DNA from: Azospirillum sp. RU38E
GTDB lineage: Bacteria; Pseudomonadota; Alphaproteobacteria; Azospirillales; Azospirillaceae
Length of the DNA stretch: 64,000 bases
NCBI RefSeq assembly: GCF_900188385.1
Contig: NZ_FZOI01000004.1
Span: forward strand, 62,001-126,000
Reading direction: 5' to 3'
Shown: positions 7,960 to 16,873 of the stretch, piece by piece
Layout of the letters: every line of letters starts with the position of its first letter
Numbering within the stretch: position 1 is the first letter of the stretch
Position numbers and translations under genes: made by a program
The notes under the pieces: generated by a model
Databases searched by the model: none
What the model saw: the letters and a program-made list of their open reading frames with translations, nothing else
Told to the model about the DNA's origin: nothing

Positions 7960-8688
7960 ATGACGCTGCTGTTCCGTGACGATCCCTACCTGAAACAGGC
8001 AGAGGCGACGGTGGTGGAAAGCGGGGCGGACGGCATCCGGCTGGATGCCACGCTGTTCTATCCCAATGGCGGCGGCCAGCCCGGTGATACCGGGCGTATC
8101 GATTGGGAGGGCGGCAGTGTGGCGGTGACCGACACGCGCAAGGCGGTGCCGCTGGTGGAAAACGGTCCCGATGTTTTGCACATCGTGCCCGCCGATTCCC
8201 CCCTGCCCCCGCCCGGCACCAGCGTGACCCTGCATCTGGATTGGGAGCGGCGGCACCGGCATATGCGGATGCACACCGCCATGCATCTGCTGTGTGCCGT
8301 GGTGCCGGGGGCCGTGACCGGCGGGCAGGTGGGGGCGGAGAAATCCCGACTGGATTTCGATGTACCTTCCGCCAGCCTGGACAAGGACGCGCTGGAAGAA
8401 AAACTGAACGAGTTGATCCGCGCCGATCACCCGGTGCGTGAACGCACCATCACCGATCAGGAAATGGCGGAACGGCCGGAACTGGTGCGCACCATGTCGG
8501 TGAAGCCCCCCACGGGCAGCGGCTCAGTGCGGCTGCTGCAGATCGGCACCGATGATGCGATGGTGGATTTGCAGCCCTGCGGCGGCACCCATGTGGCGCA
8601 TACCGGGGAGATTGGGGCGATCAGCATCGTAAAGATCGAAAACAAGGGGAAGCAGAACCGCCGCGTGGTGCTGGGCTTCCGGGATTAA
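7960..8688 (+). CDS. Alanyl-tRNA editing protein, AlaX type
   Basis: A 242-residue free-standing editing domain related to the C-terminal half of alanyl-tRNA synthetase. The zinc site is visible as HTAMH (near 105-109) and CGGTH (near 207-211). AlaX proteins hydrolyse Ser- or Gly-tRNA(Ala) in trans. An N-terminal glycine-rich motif (NGGGQPGDTG) is typical of AlaX-M/L types. GGAGG lies before the ATG. Its position directly behind a serine-derived cysteine synthase is suggestive but may be chance. Confidence 0.9.
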   Translation: MTLLFRDDPYLKQAEATVVESGADGIRLDATLFYPNGGGQPGDTGRIDWEGGSVAVTDTRKAVPLVENGPDVLHIVPADSPLPPPGTSVTLHLDWERRHRHMRMHTAMHLLCAVVPGAVTGGQVGAEKSRLDFDVPSASLDKDALEEKLNELIRADHPVRERTITDQEMAERPELVRTMSVKPPTGSGSVRLLQIGTDDAMVDLQPCGGTHVAHTGEIGAISIVKIENKGKQNRRVVLGFRD

Positions 8689-8766
8689 GGGACAGTTTGC
8701 ATTCCAATCGCCTATAAAGGACAGATGGATATTACGTTTCCTCCCTCTGTCCCGATAGGAACGAAC

Positions 8767-9636
8767 ATGGCCGTGCCCGCGCTGACCGATCCGCTGGTGT
8801 CCCCCCTCTGGCTGTTGGGGGTGCTGGGCCGGCCTGATGTGAAACTGGTGGATGCCTCCTGGCACATGCCGGCGGCCAAGCGCGATGCCAAGGCCGAATT
8901 TGCGGCCAAGCGTATTCCCGGTGCCGTGTTCTTCGATATTGACGGGATTTCCGATCCCGATACCGACCTGCCGCACATGCTGCCCAGCCCGCAGGGCTTC
9001 GCCAACGCCGTCTCGGCCCTGGGGATCGGCTCGGCCGATACGGTGGTTATCTATGACAGCACCGGCCTGTTCAGTGCGGCCCGCGCCTGGTGGATGTTCC
9101 GCGTCTTCAGCCATGATGCAGTCTATGTGCTGGATGGCGGCCTGCCCGGCTGGATCGCCGCCGGCGGCGAACTGGCCAGCGGGGAACCTGAAGCCCCCAC
9201 CCCCGCCGCCTTCCGCGCCCAGTACCGGGCGGACATGGTGCGCAGCGCCGATGATCTGAAAACCAACCTGGAAACCGGGGCGGAACAGGTGCTGGATGCC
9301 AGGGCCGCCGCGCGCTTCACCGGCTCTGTGCCGGAACCGCGCGCCGGCCTGCGCAGCGGCCATATACCCGGTGCCCGCAACCTGCCCTTCAATGAGCTTT
9401 TGGTCAGTGAGACCCAGCAGATGCTGGAGGGGGAGGCCCTGCGCGCCCGCTATCTGGCGGCGGGGATCGACCTGTCGCGGCCCGTGGTCACCTCCTGCGG
9501 CAGCGGCGTCACCGCGGCCGTGCTGGCGCTGGGGCTGCACCGGCTGGGCGTCAGTGATGTGGCGCTTTACGACGGCTCCTGGACCGAATGGGGTGGGCGC
9601 AACGATCTGCCGCTGGCAACGGGGGCGGCCGCATGA
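8767..9636 (+). CDS. sseA: 3-mercaptopyruvate sulfurtransferase
   Basis: A 289-residue tandem rhodanese. The C-terminal domain holds the active-site Cys (about residue 244) in CGSGVTA, the loop that distinguishes mercaptopyruvate from thiosulfate sulfurtransferases. It moves sulfur from 3-mercaptopyruvate to thiol or cyanide acceptors. The ATG at 8767 has AGGA six bases upstream; the frame-open ATG at 8725 is less well placed. Its stop overlaps the next gene's start (ATGA), showing translational coupling. Confidence 0.93.
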   Translation: MAVPALTDPLVSPLWLLGVLGRPDVKLVDASWHMPAAKRDAKAEFAAKRIPGAVFFDIDGISDPDTDLPHMLPSPQGFANAVSALGIGSADTVVIYDSTGLFSAARAWWMFRVFSHDAVYVLDGGLPGWIAAGGELASGEPEAPTPAAFRAQYRADMVRSADDLKTNLETGAEQVLDARAAARFTGSVPEPRAGLRSGHIPGARNLPFNELLVSETQQMLEGEALRARYLAAGIDLSRPVVTSCGSGVTAAVLALGLHRLGVSDVALYDGSWTEWGGRNDLPLATGAAA

Positions 9637-10250
9637 ACAACGCCGCCCCCCTGGATGGCCCCGTACCGCCGGGCCGGATGCGCACCACCGTCACCTATCT
9701 GGAAATGACGGCCAAGCCGGCCCGCCGCCAGCGCCCGCATCCGCATGAAAAGCTGGCCCTGATGCGGGCGGAAAACTGCACGCTCTCCTTCTACCGCTAT
9801 CTTTATGACCATGTCGGGCAGGACTGGCTGTGGTGGGCCCGCCGGGCCATGGATGACGCCACGCTGAATGCCATCATCAAAGACCCGGCGGTGGAAATCT
9901 ATGTGCCCTATGTCAGCGGCGTGCCCGCCGGCTATGTGGAACTGGACCGTCGCACACCGGGGCAGTGTGAGATCAATTACCTGGGTCTGCTGCCGGATTT
10001 CATCGGCCATGGCATTGGCGGCTGGCTGCTGGATTGGGCGATTGAGGCGGCCTGGAATGCAGCTGGCATGGAAAAGCTGCTGGTGAATACCTGCACGCTG
10101 GACCATCCCCATGCCCTGATGACCTATCAAAAGGCCGGCTTCCACCCCGTGGGCCAGGTGGAGAAGGAAGAGGATGACCCCCGCGTCACCGGCCTGATCC
10201 CCCGCCATGCCGCCCCGCATGTTCCCCTGATCCTGCCGCCCGAAGGCTGA
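9633..10250 (+). CDS. GNAT family N-acetyltransferase
   Basis: A 205-residue protein with the GNAT core. The acetyl-CoA loop appears as LPDFIGHGIGGWLL near residues 120-135 and is followed by VNTCTLDHPHALMTYQKAGF, the conserved end of the fold. The acceptor substrate is unknown. Start codon overlaps the sseA stop by four bases, so both are made from one transcript; metC begins 11 bases after its stop. Confidence 0.88.
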   Translation: MNNAAPLDGPVPPGRMRTTVTYLEMTAKPARRQRPHPHEKLALMRAENCTLSFYRYLYDHVGQDWLWWARRAMDDATLNAIIKDPAVEIYVPYVSGVPAGYVELDRRTPGQCEINYLGLLPDFIGHGIGGWLLDWAIEAAWNAAGMEKLLVNTCTLDHPHALMTYQKAGFHPVGQVEKEEDDPRVTGLIPRHAAPHVPLILPPEG

Positions 10251-10261
10251 GAGCGTTCCCG

Positions 10262-11446
10262 ATGAGCACCGATAACAGCGCCAAGCAGACGACCCGCCTG
10301 ATCCATGCCGGACGCCACCCGGAACGCCATGCCGGGGCGGTGAATGTGCCGCCCTTCCGGGCCTCCACCATCCTGTTTCCCGATCTGGCGGCGCTGGAGG
10401 ATTACGATCCCTATTACCGCTCCATCCGCTATGGCCGCACCGGCAACCCCAGCAGCCACGCCTTTGAGGAGGCGGTGACGCTGCTGGAAGGCGGCCATGG
10501 CGCCGTTGCCTATGGCTCCGGCGTGCAGGCGATCAGCTCGGCCCTGCTGGCCTTCACCAAGGCCGGCGATCATATCCTGATGGTGGATACCGCCTATGGT
10601 CCCAGCCGGACCTTCTGCGACGGCATCCTGAAGCGGGCGGGGGTGGAGACGGAATATTACGATCCCGCCCTCAGCGCTGCCGACCTGAAGGCGCTGCTGC
10701 GCCCCAATACCAGCGTGCTGTTCATGGAATCGCCCGGCTCCCAGACGTTTGAGCTGCAGGACGTGCCGGCCCTGGCCGCCGTGGCGCGCGGTGCCGGCAT
10801 TGTCAGCATGATCGACAATACCTGGGCTGCCGGCATCCTGTTCCAGCCGCTGGCCCATGGGGTGGATATCACCATCCAGTCGGCCACCAAATATATTGGC
10901 GGCCATGCCGATGCCAGCTTGGGCGTTGCCGTGACGGCCAGCGAAGCCCATTGGCTGAAACTGAAAAAGGCGTCGGTGGAGCTGGGGGCCGTAGCTGGGC
11001 CGGATGATCTGTTCATGGGTCTGCGCGGCCTGCGCACCCTGCCCACCCGGATGCGCCAGCATCATGAAACCGGCCTGATCCTGGCCAACTGGCTGGCCGA
11101 ACAGCCAGAGGTGACGCGGATGCGCCATCCGGCCCTGCCCGGCTGCCCCGGCCATGAAATCTGGCAGCGGGATTTCAGCGGCGCCTGCGGTCTGTTCGCC
11201 TTTGAAATGAACCCGGTGCCGAAGGCGGCGCTCGCCGCCATGGTGGACGGGATGCGCCTGTTCGGCATGGGCTATAGCTGGGGTGGCTTTGAAAGCCTGA
11301 TCCTGCCCTGCGACCCCAGCCGCATCCGCACTGCCACCCGCTGGCAGGGCGGCCAGCTGATCCGCATTCATGCCGGGCTGGAAGATCCGGCCGACCTGAT
11401 CGCCGACCTGAATGATGGTTTCAACCGCCTGCGCAAGGCCCTGTAA
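10262..11446 (+). CDS. metC: Cystathionine beta-lyase
   Basis: A 394-residue Cys/Met-metabolism PLP enzyme. K210 in SATKYIGGHAD is the PLP lysine, and the N-terminal tyrosine motif RYGRTGNP and the YGSG phosphate loop are present. MetC cleaves cystathionine to homocysteine, pyruvate and ammonia. Length and the YSWGGFESL motif fit MetC better than cystathionine gamma-synthase. Together with the upstream genes it gives this run a sulfur-amino-acid theme. Confidence 0.92.
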   Translation: MSTDNSAKQTTRLIHAGRHPERHAGAVNVPPFRASTILFPDLAALEDYDPYYRSIRYGRTGNPSSHAFEEAVTLLEGGHGAVAYGSGVQAISSALLAFTKAGDHILMVDTAYGPSRTFCDGILKRAGVETEYYDPALSAADLKALLRPNTSVLFMESPGSQTFELQDVPALAAVARGAGIVSMIDNTWAAGILFQPLAHGVDITIQSATKYIGGHADASLGVAVTASEAHWLKLKKASVELGAVAGPDDLFMGLRGLRTLPTRMRQHHETGLILANWLAEQPEVTRMRHPALPGCPGHEIWQRDFSGACGLFAFEMNPVPKAALAAMVDGMRLFGMGYSWGGFESLILPCDPSRIRTATRWQGGQLIRIHAGLEDPADLIADLNDGFNRLRKAL

Positions 11447-11448
11447 TC

Positions 11449-11889
11449 ATGACCACCGCTTTCACCCCCCTGCCCGACTCCGCCATCGATGCCGTGCTGG
11501 CCAAGGTGCGCTTCACCGCCGAAGGGCTGGTGCCCGCCATCGCCCAGCAGCATGACAGCGGCGAGGTGCTGATGATGGCCTGGATGAATGCGGATACCAT
11601 CCGCGAAACCCTGCGCAGCGGCCGGGCCTGTTACTGGTCCCGCTCCCGCCAGGCCTTCTGGCGCAAGGGCGACACCTCGGGCCAGGTGCAAAATCTGGTG
11701 GCGCTGCGGGTGGATTGCGATGGCGACACGCTGCTGCTGCTGGTCGACCAGCTGGGGGTCGCCTGTCATACCGGCCGGCGCTCCTGTTTTTACATCGAAG
11801 CGCAGGCAACGGGGCCGGAAACCATCGCCCCGGTGCTGATGGATCCCAACGCGCTGTACGGCACCACCCCCAGCAGCAGCAGCTTCTGA
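11449..11889 (+). CDS. hisI: Phosphoribosyl-AMP cyclohydrolase
   Basis: A 146-residue HisI protein without the HisE extension. The motifs WMNADTIRETL, YWSRSRQAFWRKG and the metal site DCDGD with CHTGRRSC are all present. It opens the purine ring of phosphoribosyl-AMP in histidine synthesis. It begins two bases after the metC stop, so the two are cotranscribed, although the other his genes are not in this window. Confidence 0.95.
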   Translation: MTTAFTPLPDSAIDAVLAKVRFTAEGLVPAIAQQHDSGEVLMMAWMNADTIRETLRSGRACYWSRSRQAFWRKGDTSGQVQNLVALRVDCDGDTLLLLVDQLGVACHTGRRSCFYIEAQATGPETIAPVLMDPNALYGTTPSSSSF

Positions 11890-11998
11890 TATGTGCAAAA
11901 GGATAGGGTGAGAGTAGGGCCGGCCCTGGCAACTGGCGGCGAAGGGCTCGAACCCCTATGCTGTTTCCACTACGGCCATGCCCAGGTGTTGAGACCCG

Positions 11999-12367
11999 AT
12001 GAAAGAGCTGCGCTGCATCCTGTTCACCGATCTGGAGGTGCTGGCGGCGATCCTGGACCGCCGCCGCAAGCTGAACGAGCCGCTGCCCGACGGGCAAGTG
12101 ACCGGGCTGCGCCTGGAAATGAGCCAGGGCACCCGCTGCACCCTGCTGATCGATGGTGGCAAGCACAGCCTGACCATCCCGGAAGCAGAGCTTCAGGCCG
12201 CCTTGCTGGCCCATTGCATGACAAAGAAGGTGCCGCTGCCGGCGGAAGCTGACAAAAGCGTCTACCTGATCCGGGGGCGCGCCACCTTGATGATGACGAT
12301 GAATTTCAACAAAAGCGCACGGCTGGTCAGCATGGTGGAAGAACGGGCCGACAGCCTTCCACACTGA
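11999..12367 (+). CDS. Conserved hypothetical protein
   Basis: A 122-residue soluble protein with mixed alpha/beta composition, no signal peptide and no membrane segment. It starts MKELRCILFTDLEVLAAI and contains strand-like VTGLRLEMS and CTLLIDG segments. I do not recognise the family. It lies 109 bases after hisI on the same strand and could be the last gene of that run or have its own promoter. The following gene is convergent. Confidence 0.65.
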   Translation: MKELRCILFTDLEVLAAILDRRRKLNEPLPDGQVTGLRLEMSQGTRCTLLIDGGKHSLTIPEAELQAALLAHCMTKKVPLPAEADKSVYLIRGRATLMMTMNFNKSARLVSMVEERADSLPH

Positions 12368-12397
12368 CGGCCACCCTGACCCGGCCGACACCCCTTA

Positions 12398-12655
12398 TCA
12401 ATCCCGCCCGCCGCCGGAAGGTCCCCGCCGCCGCCAGAGCCGGGGCAACACGCTGATCAGCGCAATCGGCACCACGATCACCGCCCCTGTTGCCACATAG
12501 GGCCAGGCCCAACCAAACAGGTCGGCCAGCATCTCCGGCAGGGCGGCAACGGAATGCAGCGCACCGCGCAGCAGGTCGTAGGGATTGATCCGCAGCCAGG
12601 CCAGCAACAGCCCCACCAGCAGGGACCAGATCAATATATTGACGATCAGTCTCAT
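12398..12655 (-). CDS. Small two-helix membrane protein, DUF6460-like
   Basis: An 85-residue protein with two membrane segments, one near residues 3-20 and one near 47-68, the second ending AVIVVPIALI, followed by a basic tail (LWRRRG). The layout, a leading VGLLLAW segment and a closing GAVIVVPI segment, resembles the alphaproteobacterial DUF6460 family of unknown function. I start at the ATG at 12655; an in-frame GTG at 12673 would add six residues. Confidence 0.68.
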   Translation of the reverse strand: MRLIVNILIWSLLVGLLLAWLRINPYDLLRGALHSVAALPEMLADLFGWAWPYVATGAVIVVPIALISVLPRLWRRRGPSGGGRD

Positions 12656-12760
12656 GCTTTTGCTGTACCCCACGCGTTGGGAAACCGCAACGGCGCGGCG
12701 GGATCACCCCTTCCGAAATAGATCGAATTTTACTGTAATCTGCGTTGCAGATTATTTTGC

Positions 12761-12796
12761 AAAAAGAAAGAGGCGGCGACCACGCGGCCACCGCCT
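12761..12796 (-). terminator. Terminator downstream of flagellin
   Basis: The stem CACCGCCT (12789-12796) pairs with AGGCGGCG (12771-12778), allowing one G-U, and the minus strand then reads a T-rich tract (12761-12770). It lies 30 bases after the flagellin stop. Confidence 0.75.
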
Positions 12797-12826
12797 TCCC
12801 CTCTGTCAGGAACCGTGCGGCTGTTC

Positions 12827-14698
12827 TTAGAACAGACGCAGGATGGCCTGCTGCGACTGGTTGGCCAGCGAGAGGCTGATGGTGCCCAGCTGCTGACGCG
12901 TCTGCAACAGCAGCAGGTTTGCACCTTCCTCGTTCTGGTCGGCCTGGACCAGCTTGTTCCCACCTTCGGTCAGAACGTTGGAGAACTCGCTGGTGAAGTT
13001 CTCGCGGTTCTGGATGATGTTCAGGTTCGTGCTCAGCCCCTGCGAGGCCGACCGCAAGGTCGCCGTGGCATAGGTCAGGCTTTCGACTGCCTTGTCGATG
13101 TCCGACCGGTCCAGGAAGTCGTTCTGGGCATAGTCCAGACGCAAACCCTGGCCGTCGGTCTGCACATTCACCGACTGAACGGTGATGTTGTTGGTGTTGG
13201 ATTCGTTCAGCTGAACGTTCAGGTCATTCTCGGTATTGGCATCGGTACGCTGCACCGTGGTGATATTGGCGGAGTCCTGGCGCGCCGCAGACTGCATCAG
13301 CGTGGCCGGATCAACATCGAAGCGGACCGTACCGGAGGCAAAGTTCAGCGCATTCTCACCGTCAGCCAGCTTAGCGTTACCGCGGGCATTGCTGCCCGAA
13401 CGGCTGACCGTGACGCCATTAAGGTTGGTCGCCGACACCTCGATATCGACATTCTTTTGAATAACCGAGGTACCATTGGCGGCCGTTTCCAGCTTGTCCA
13501 GATCAGCTCGGTTCACATTGAACGACACAACCGTACCGGAAGTAAAGCTGACCGAGATGGCCTTGTCTGCCGCGTTGGTCGTGGAAGCGCCAACCTGGAA
13601 GCTGACCGCCGTGCCGGTCGTCACAAGGCCGGAAATCGTAAAGGTGCCGTCGGCTGCCGAGGAGTCGACAGAGAAGCGAGCAGGGTCGAGACCAGCCTGC
13701 ACAACAGCGGCGAGCTTGTCGGCCACGAACTCCCGACGTTGTTCGGGGCTGTAATCCAGACGGGTGGCGTTGTCCACCACGTCATCGTCGGTCGCGGTGT
13801 AGGAGAAGGTTTGACCATTCACTGTGGCCGTAAAGGTATCACCAGCCTCAATCGCCCCATCGATTCCAATTTTCGAGACCTGTCCAACCCCCTCAGCCCC
13901 GGCAGTCACGGTACTCGCCGCTGCCGACTGGCTGTTATCGAAGAAGCGGATGGTCCGGCTTTCAGCGCCCTCCGTCACCACAACCGTGCGTTCACGCCCG
14001 GCCTTACCGCGCATTTCCACCGAAATGTCGGCAAAGTTGCCAGCGGTGCTGGACAGTTTGCCGGATACTTTCAGCGAGCTGAGGCCGCGCTTGTCTTCAG
14101 CGGTGGAAATATCAGCCAGATCGGCGCTGATATCGCCGGTACCGCTGACCCGCACAGAATAGGTATCGGCGGAGATCACGTTGGTGACGCGGCTGGCCGA
14201 CAGGCCGGCGATGGTATCCACCTGTTGCCGGCTTTCGGCCGTGCTGTCCAGCGTGCGACCATTGCCGACCAACAGGTTCTTGCCAGCATAACCGCTGTCG
14301 CGGGCGATCTTGTCGATCTGGTCCTTGATGGTGTTGAACTGCGTGGCCAGTGACTTGCGGGTGGCGATGGACTGCGGGTCGGTGCCCAGGCTGTTATAGG
14401 CCGAGGTGGTCAGGCCCTTGGCCTGCTCGACCAGCTTTTCGATGGCAGTGATGCCCTTGTCGCCCGCCTGGATGGTGCTGATCGACTGGCCCATGCTTTC
14501 TTTCAGCTTGGTCAGGTCGCCCGCACGGGTGCTCAGGCTCTTGGCGGCAAAGAAGTTCGTGGGGCCGTCCAGGGCGCTGTTGATCTTGTTGCCGGTGGAC
14601 AACCGGGTCTGGATCGCTTCAACGCCCTTGTTGGTCTTCTGCAACAGCAGCAGGTTGTTGCGCATACCTGCGGTCAGCTGGACATCACTGCTCGACAT
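12827..14698 (-). CDS. Flagellin, long alphaproteobacterial type
   Basis: A 623-residue flagellin. Conserved D0/D1 regions are at the N-terminus (MRNNLLLLQKTNKGVEAIQT, ALDGPTNFFAAKSL) and C-terminus (ENFTSEFSNVLTEGGNKL, ending SQQAILRLF). A Thr/Ser/Asp-rich central region of roughly 370 residues would form the exposed D2/D3 domains. No signal peptide, as expected for flagellar export. The first ATG (14704) lies one base from AAGGAG, too close; the second ATG at 14698 has it at six bases, so I use 14698. It is a single gene with its own terminator and upstream leader. Confidence 0.95.
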   Translation of the reverse strand: MSSSDVQLTAGMRNNLLLLQKTNKGVEAIQTRLSTGNKINSALDGPTNFFAAKSLSTRAGDLTKLKESMGQSISTIQAGDKGITAIEKLVEQAKGLTTSAYNSLGTDPQSIATRKSLATQFNTIKDQIDKIARDSGYAGKNLLVGNGRTLDSTAESRQQVDTIAGLSASRVTNVISADTYSVRVSGTGDISADLADISTAEDKRGLSSLKVSGKLSSTAGNFADISVEMRGKAGRERTVVVTEGAESRTIRFFDNSQSAAASTVTAGAEGVGQVSKIGIDGAIEAGDTFTATVNGQTFSYTATDDDVVDNATRLDYSPEQRREFVADKLAAVVQAGLDPARFSVDSSAADGTFTISGLVTTGTAVSFQVGASTTNAADKAISVSFTSGTVVSFNVNRADLDKLETAANGTSVIQKNVDIEVSATNLNGVTVSRSGSNARGNAKLADGENALNFASGTVRFDVDPATLMQSAARQDSANITTVQRTDANTENDLNVQLNESNTNNITVQSVNVQTDGQGLRLDYAQNDFLDRSDIDKAVESLTYATATLRSASQGLSTNLNIIQNRENFTSEFSNVLTEGGNKLVQADQNEEGANLLLLQTRQQLGTISLSLANQSQQAILRLF

Positions 14699-15176
14699 GG
14701 TCATCTCCTTTTGAGCGCTACCGAGGGACCGTTTAGGTCCCTAATCGATTCTCGTGGACACCGTTGGGCGCAGGGTGAGAGCCGTTACCGTGGAAGACGC
14801 CGGGTGCGATGCAGGACCGGCAGTTTCGGGTGCGGATCGGGCTATCCGTCGTGCTGATCGCGGCAATCAGGCTTGGCACAGGCATTGCGCCTGGAGGCTG
14901 TTCCTGCACCGCTGTCCGCTCGACGCCATTGTCCAGAGTTACGGCTCTTCCTATGCTTTGGTGGACACGAAGGGTTCGCCCTCATCAAAGCAGGAAGCGT
15001 GCCAAGTGCCGAAAAGCAGGGATTTCCATACTTTTGGGTAGGATTTTCTCCAGAATCGGCCTGCAGACAGGGGAGACGGGGAAAATGAGTCCTAGCGGCC
15101 ACGCCCATACAGGGTGGGACTTTTCTGCCTAACCCGGCATTTCCTGCCGGGCACGTCATTGGAAACAGGCATGAAA
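14699..15176. other. Flagellin leader and gene-free region
   Basis: About 480 bases without a convincing gene. Next to flagellin is the ribosome binding site AAGGAG and a 6-bp inverted repeat GGGACC-GTTTA-GGTCCC (14725-14741) in the 5' leader. A promoter for flagellin must lie here; I could not find a clear sigma-28 or sigma-54 match. Near the far end a 7-bp hairpin (CCCGGCA 15133-15139 with TGCCGGG 15145-15151) precedes the tRNA-Arg terminator. Confidence 0.5.
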
Positions 15177-15205
15177 AAAGCCCGGCCTTTTCAGGTCCGG
15201 GCTTT
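15170..15205 (-). terminator. Intrinsic terminator for tRNA-Arg
   Basis: AAAGCCCGG (15177-15185) pairs with CCGGGCTTT (15197-15205). On the minus strand the stem is followed by six T residues, placing it as the terminator of the tRNA-Arg transcript that ends at 15244. Confidence 0.85.
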
Positions 15206-15243
15206 GTTGGTGCGCTGGGACGGCTGCCCATACGCCTTAACGT

Positions 15244-15320
15244 TGGCGACCCCTGCTGGATTTGAACCAGCGACCTACCGCTTAGAAGGCGGTTGCTCTA
15301 TCCAACTGAGCTAAGGGGCC
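15244..15320 (-). tRNA. tRNA-Arg (TCT)
   Basis: On the minus strand the acceptor GGCCCCT pairs with AGGGGTC, with one G-U. The anticodon loop CTTCTAA contains TCT, the T-arm GGTTCAAATCC is intact and CCA is encoded. Length with CCA is 77. Confidence 0.95.
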
Positions 15321-15366
15321 GTCATGCCGGGGCGCGTCTGCATGACGGCCCAGGCGTCAGTCAAAA

Positions 15367-15672
15367 TCAGAAGCGGCCGATGCGCGGCCGGTCGGTGCGG
15401 AAATTATCCGCATAATTACGCGGGATCACCCGACGCTCATGCAGCTCCGCCACATCGGCGTCCCAGCCCTTCTTGGCGCAGAATGCCAATGCCTCTTCCT
15501 TGGTCGGGAAGGAGACGCGCACCTGATTGAGCGTATCGCCGGAGCTGGTCCACCCCATCAGCGGTTCCGGCCGGCGCGGGGTGGCCAGCTCATATTCCAG
15601 AACCCAGGCGCCCGTCTTGGCGCGGCCAGACTGCATCGTCGTCTTGGCGGGCTGATAGATGCGGACCTTCAT
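15367..15672 (-). CDS. NADH dehydrogenase accessory protein, NDUFS4-like
   Basis: A 101-residue protein of the 'ETC complex I subunit conserved region' family, the bacterial relative of the mitochondrial 18-kDa subunit NDUFS4. Hallmarks are MKVRIYQPAKTTMQSG at the start, the W-x-LEYE strand, the WTSSGDTLNQVRVSF block and the RPRIGRF end. It associates with the peripheral arm of complex I near the N-module. The frame extends to 15705, but the ATG at 15672 gives the family's standard start. It lies alone between two tRNA genes, away from any nuo operon. Confidence 0.92.
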   Translation of the reverse strand: MKVRIYQPAKTTMQSGRAKTGAWVLEYELATPRRPEPLMGWTSSGDTLNQVRVSFPTKEEALAFCAKKGWDADVAELHERRVIPRNYADNFRTDRPRIGRF

Positions 15673-15713
15673 GATGAGCCTGCTGTGATCAAGGGTGGCG
15701 TCCATCGGGGGGA

Positions 15714-15790
15714 TGGTCGGAGCGAGAGGATTCGAACCTCCGGCCTGCTGGACCCAAACCAGCCGCGCTACCAGGCTGCGCTACGCTCCG
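15714..15790 (-). tRNA. tRNA-Pro (TGG)
   Basis: On the minus strand the acceptor CGGAGCG pairs with CGCTCCG. The anticodon stem GCTGG/CCAGC encloses TTTGGGT, giving anticodon TGG. T-arm GGTTCGAATCC and an encoded CCA are present; length is 77. Confidence 0.96.
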
Positions 15791-15855
15791 TAACCAGGGG
15801 TGGGGAATACACCACCCTTTTGCCGGGAGCAAGCCCGGGATACCGCCTGCGCGTC

Positions 15856-16764
15856 TTATGCATGGCCTTTTGCTATCTGGCGGGTGAACAGGCTGGTGGG
15901 TGCCATCACCAGCAGGTTGCCAGCCAGGGCCAGAACCAGCCCGGCAATGCCCGCCGGCGTCCAGTGATAGCCTTCGAACAGGGTGGAAATCAGCAGCGCC
16001 ACCACCGGCGTCATAATCGAAACATAACCGGCCCGATCGGCCCCCATCCGCCCCAGCAGGGTGAAATAGCAGAGAAAGGCGGCAATGGAGCCGAACAGCG
16101 CCAGATAGAGCAGCGAGAGCAGATAGGGTGCCGTCAGGCTGACACTGAAATCAGCCCCCCGCACCGCTGCCAGCCCCAGCATCAGCGCCGCCCCGGTCAC
16201 CATGCCCCAGCCGGTCAGCGCGATCAGCGGCATCCCGCCACGGCGGGCGGTGGAGACCACCATATTGCCCAGCGACGCGCTGTAATTGGACAGCATCATC
16301 AATCCCAGCCCGGCCAGAGCACCGCTGACCAGCGCCCCGCCCTCCAGTTCGGGGGAGAAGAGCAGCAGCACCCCGACCAACCCCAGGCAGCCCCCCAGCA
16401 GCACGGCGGGGCGCAGGGGCTGTTTCAGAAACAGGCGGGAATTCAGCACATTCATCAAGGACAGGGCCGACCCGGCCACGGCCACCAGACCGGAGGGCAG
16501 CAGCACCGTGGCCTTATAGACCAGCAGATAATTTAGGGAGAAATTCAGCAGCCCCGCACCGGCAATCAGCGGCCAGGTTTTGCGCGCCGGCCATAGCGGC
16601 TGCCGACGCAGCACCAGCCATCCGAGCAGCACCGACCCCGCCAGCAGGAAACGATAGCCAATGGAGACGGACGGATCGACCGCGCCCAGCTGAAAGGTGA
16701 TGGCATACCAGGTCGATCCCCAGATGAGAATCGTGGCGAGGAAAAGGGCGATGTTCAATGGCAT
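15856..16764 (-). CDS. EamA/DMT superfamily transporter
   Basis: A 302-residue membrane protein with about ten hydrophobic segments in two EamA repeats. The first segment begins MPLNIALFLATILIWGSTWYAI, with the WGS motif typical of the drug/metabolite transporter superfamily. Such proteins export amino acids, nucleosides or other metabolites; the substrate is unknown. The frame continues to a GTG at 16788, but the ATG at 16764 gives the usual family start. A repeat element lies upstream. Confidence 0.9.
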   Translation of the reverse strand: MPLNIALFLATILIWGSTWYAITFQLGAVDPSVSIGYRFLLAGSVLLGWLVLRRQPLWPARKTWPLIAGAGLLNFSLNYLLVYKATVLLPSGLVAVAGSALSLMNVLNSRLFLKQPLRPAVLLGGCLGLVGVLLLFSPELEGGALVSGALAGLGLMMLSNYSASLGNMVVSTARRGGMPLIALTGWGMVTGAALMLGLAAVRGADFSVSLTAPYLLSLLYLALFGSIAAFLCYFTLLGRMGADRAGYVSIMTPVVALLISTLFEGYHWTPAGIAGLVLALAGNLLVMAPTSLFTRQIAKGHA

Positions 16765-16873
16765 GGCAAGACAAGGTCCAAGCGGCACCGCCAGATCGCG
16801 GCTGCCCTGTCCTGGCTATAGCCCCGGTGGCCACCCGTACCAATCCGATACTTGTCGCCGGGACATTTTGTTT

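Noticed and set aside
12815-14353. Plus-strand 512-codon open frame opposite flagellin
   Set aside because: It is antisense to a clear flagellin, has no family resemblance, and such long shadows are common in GC-rich DNA.
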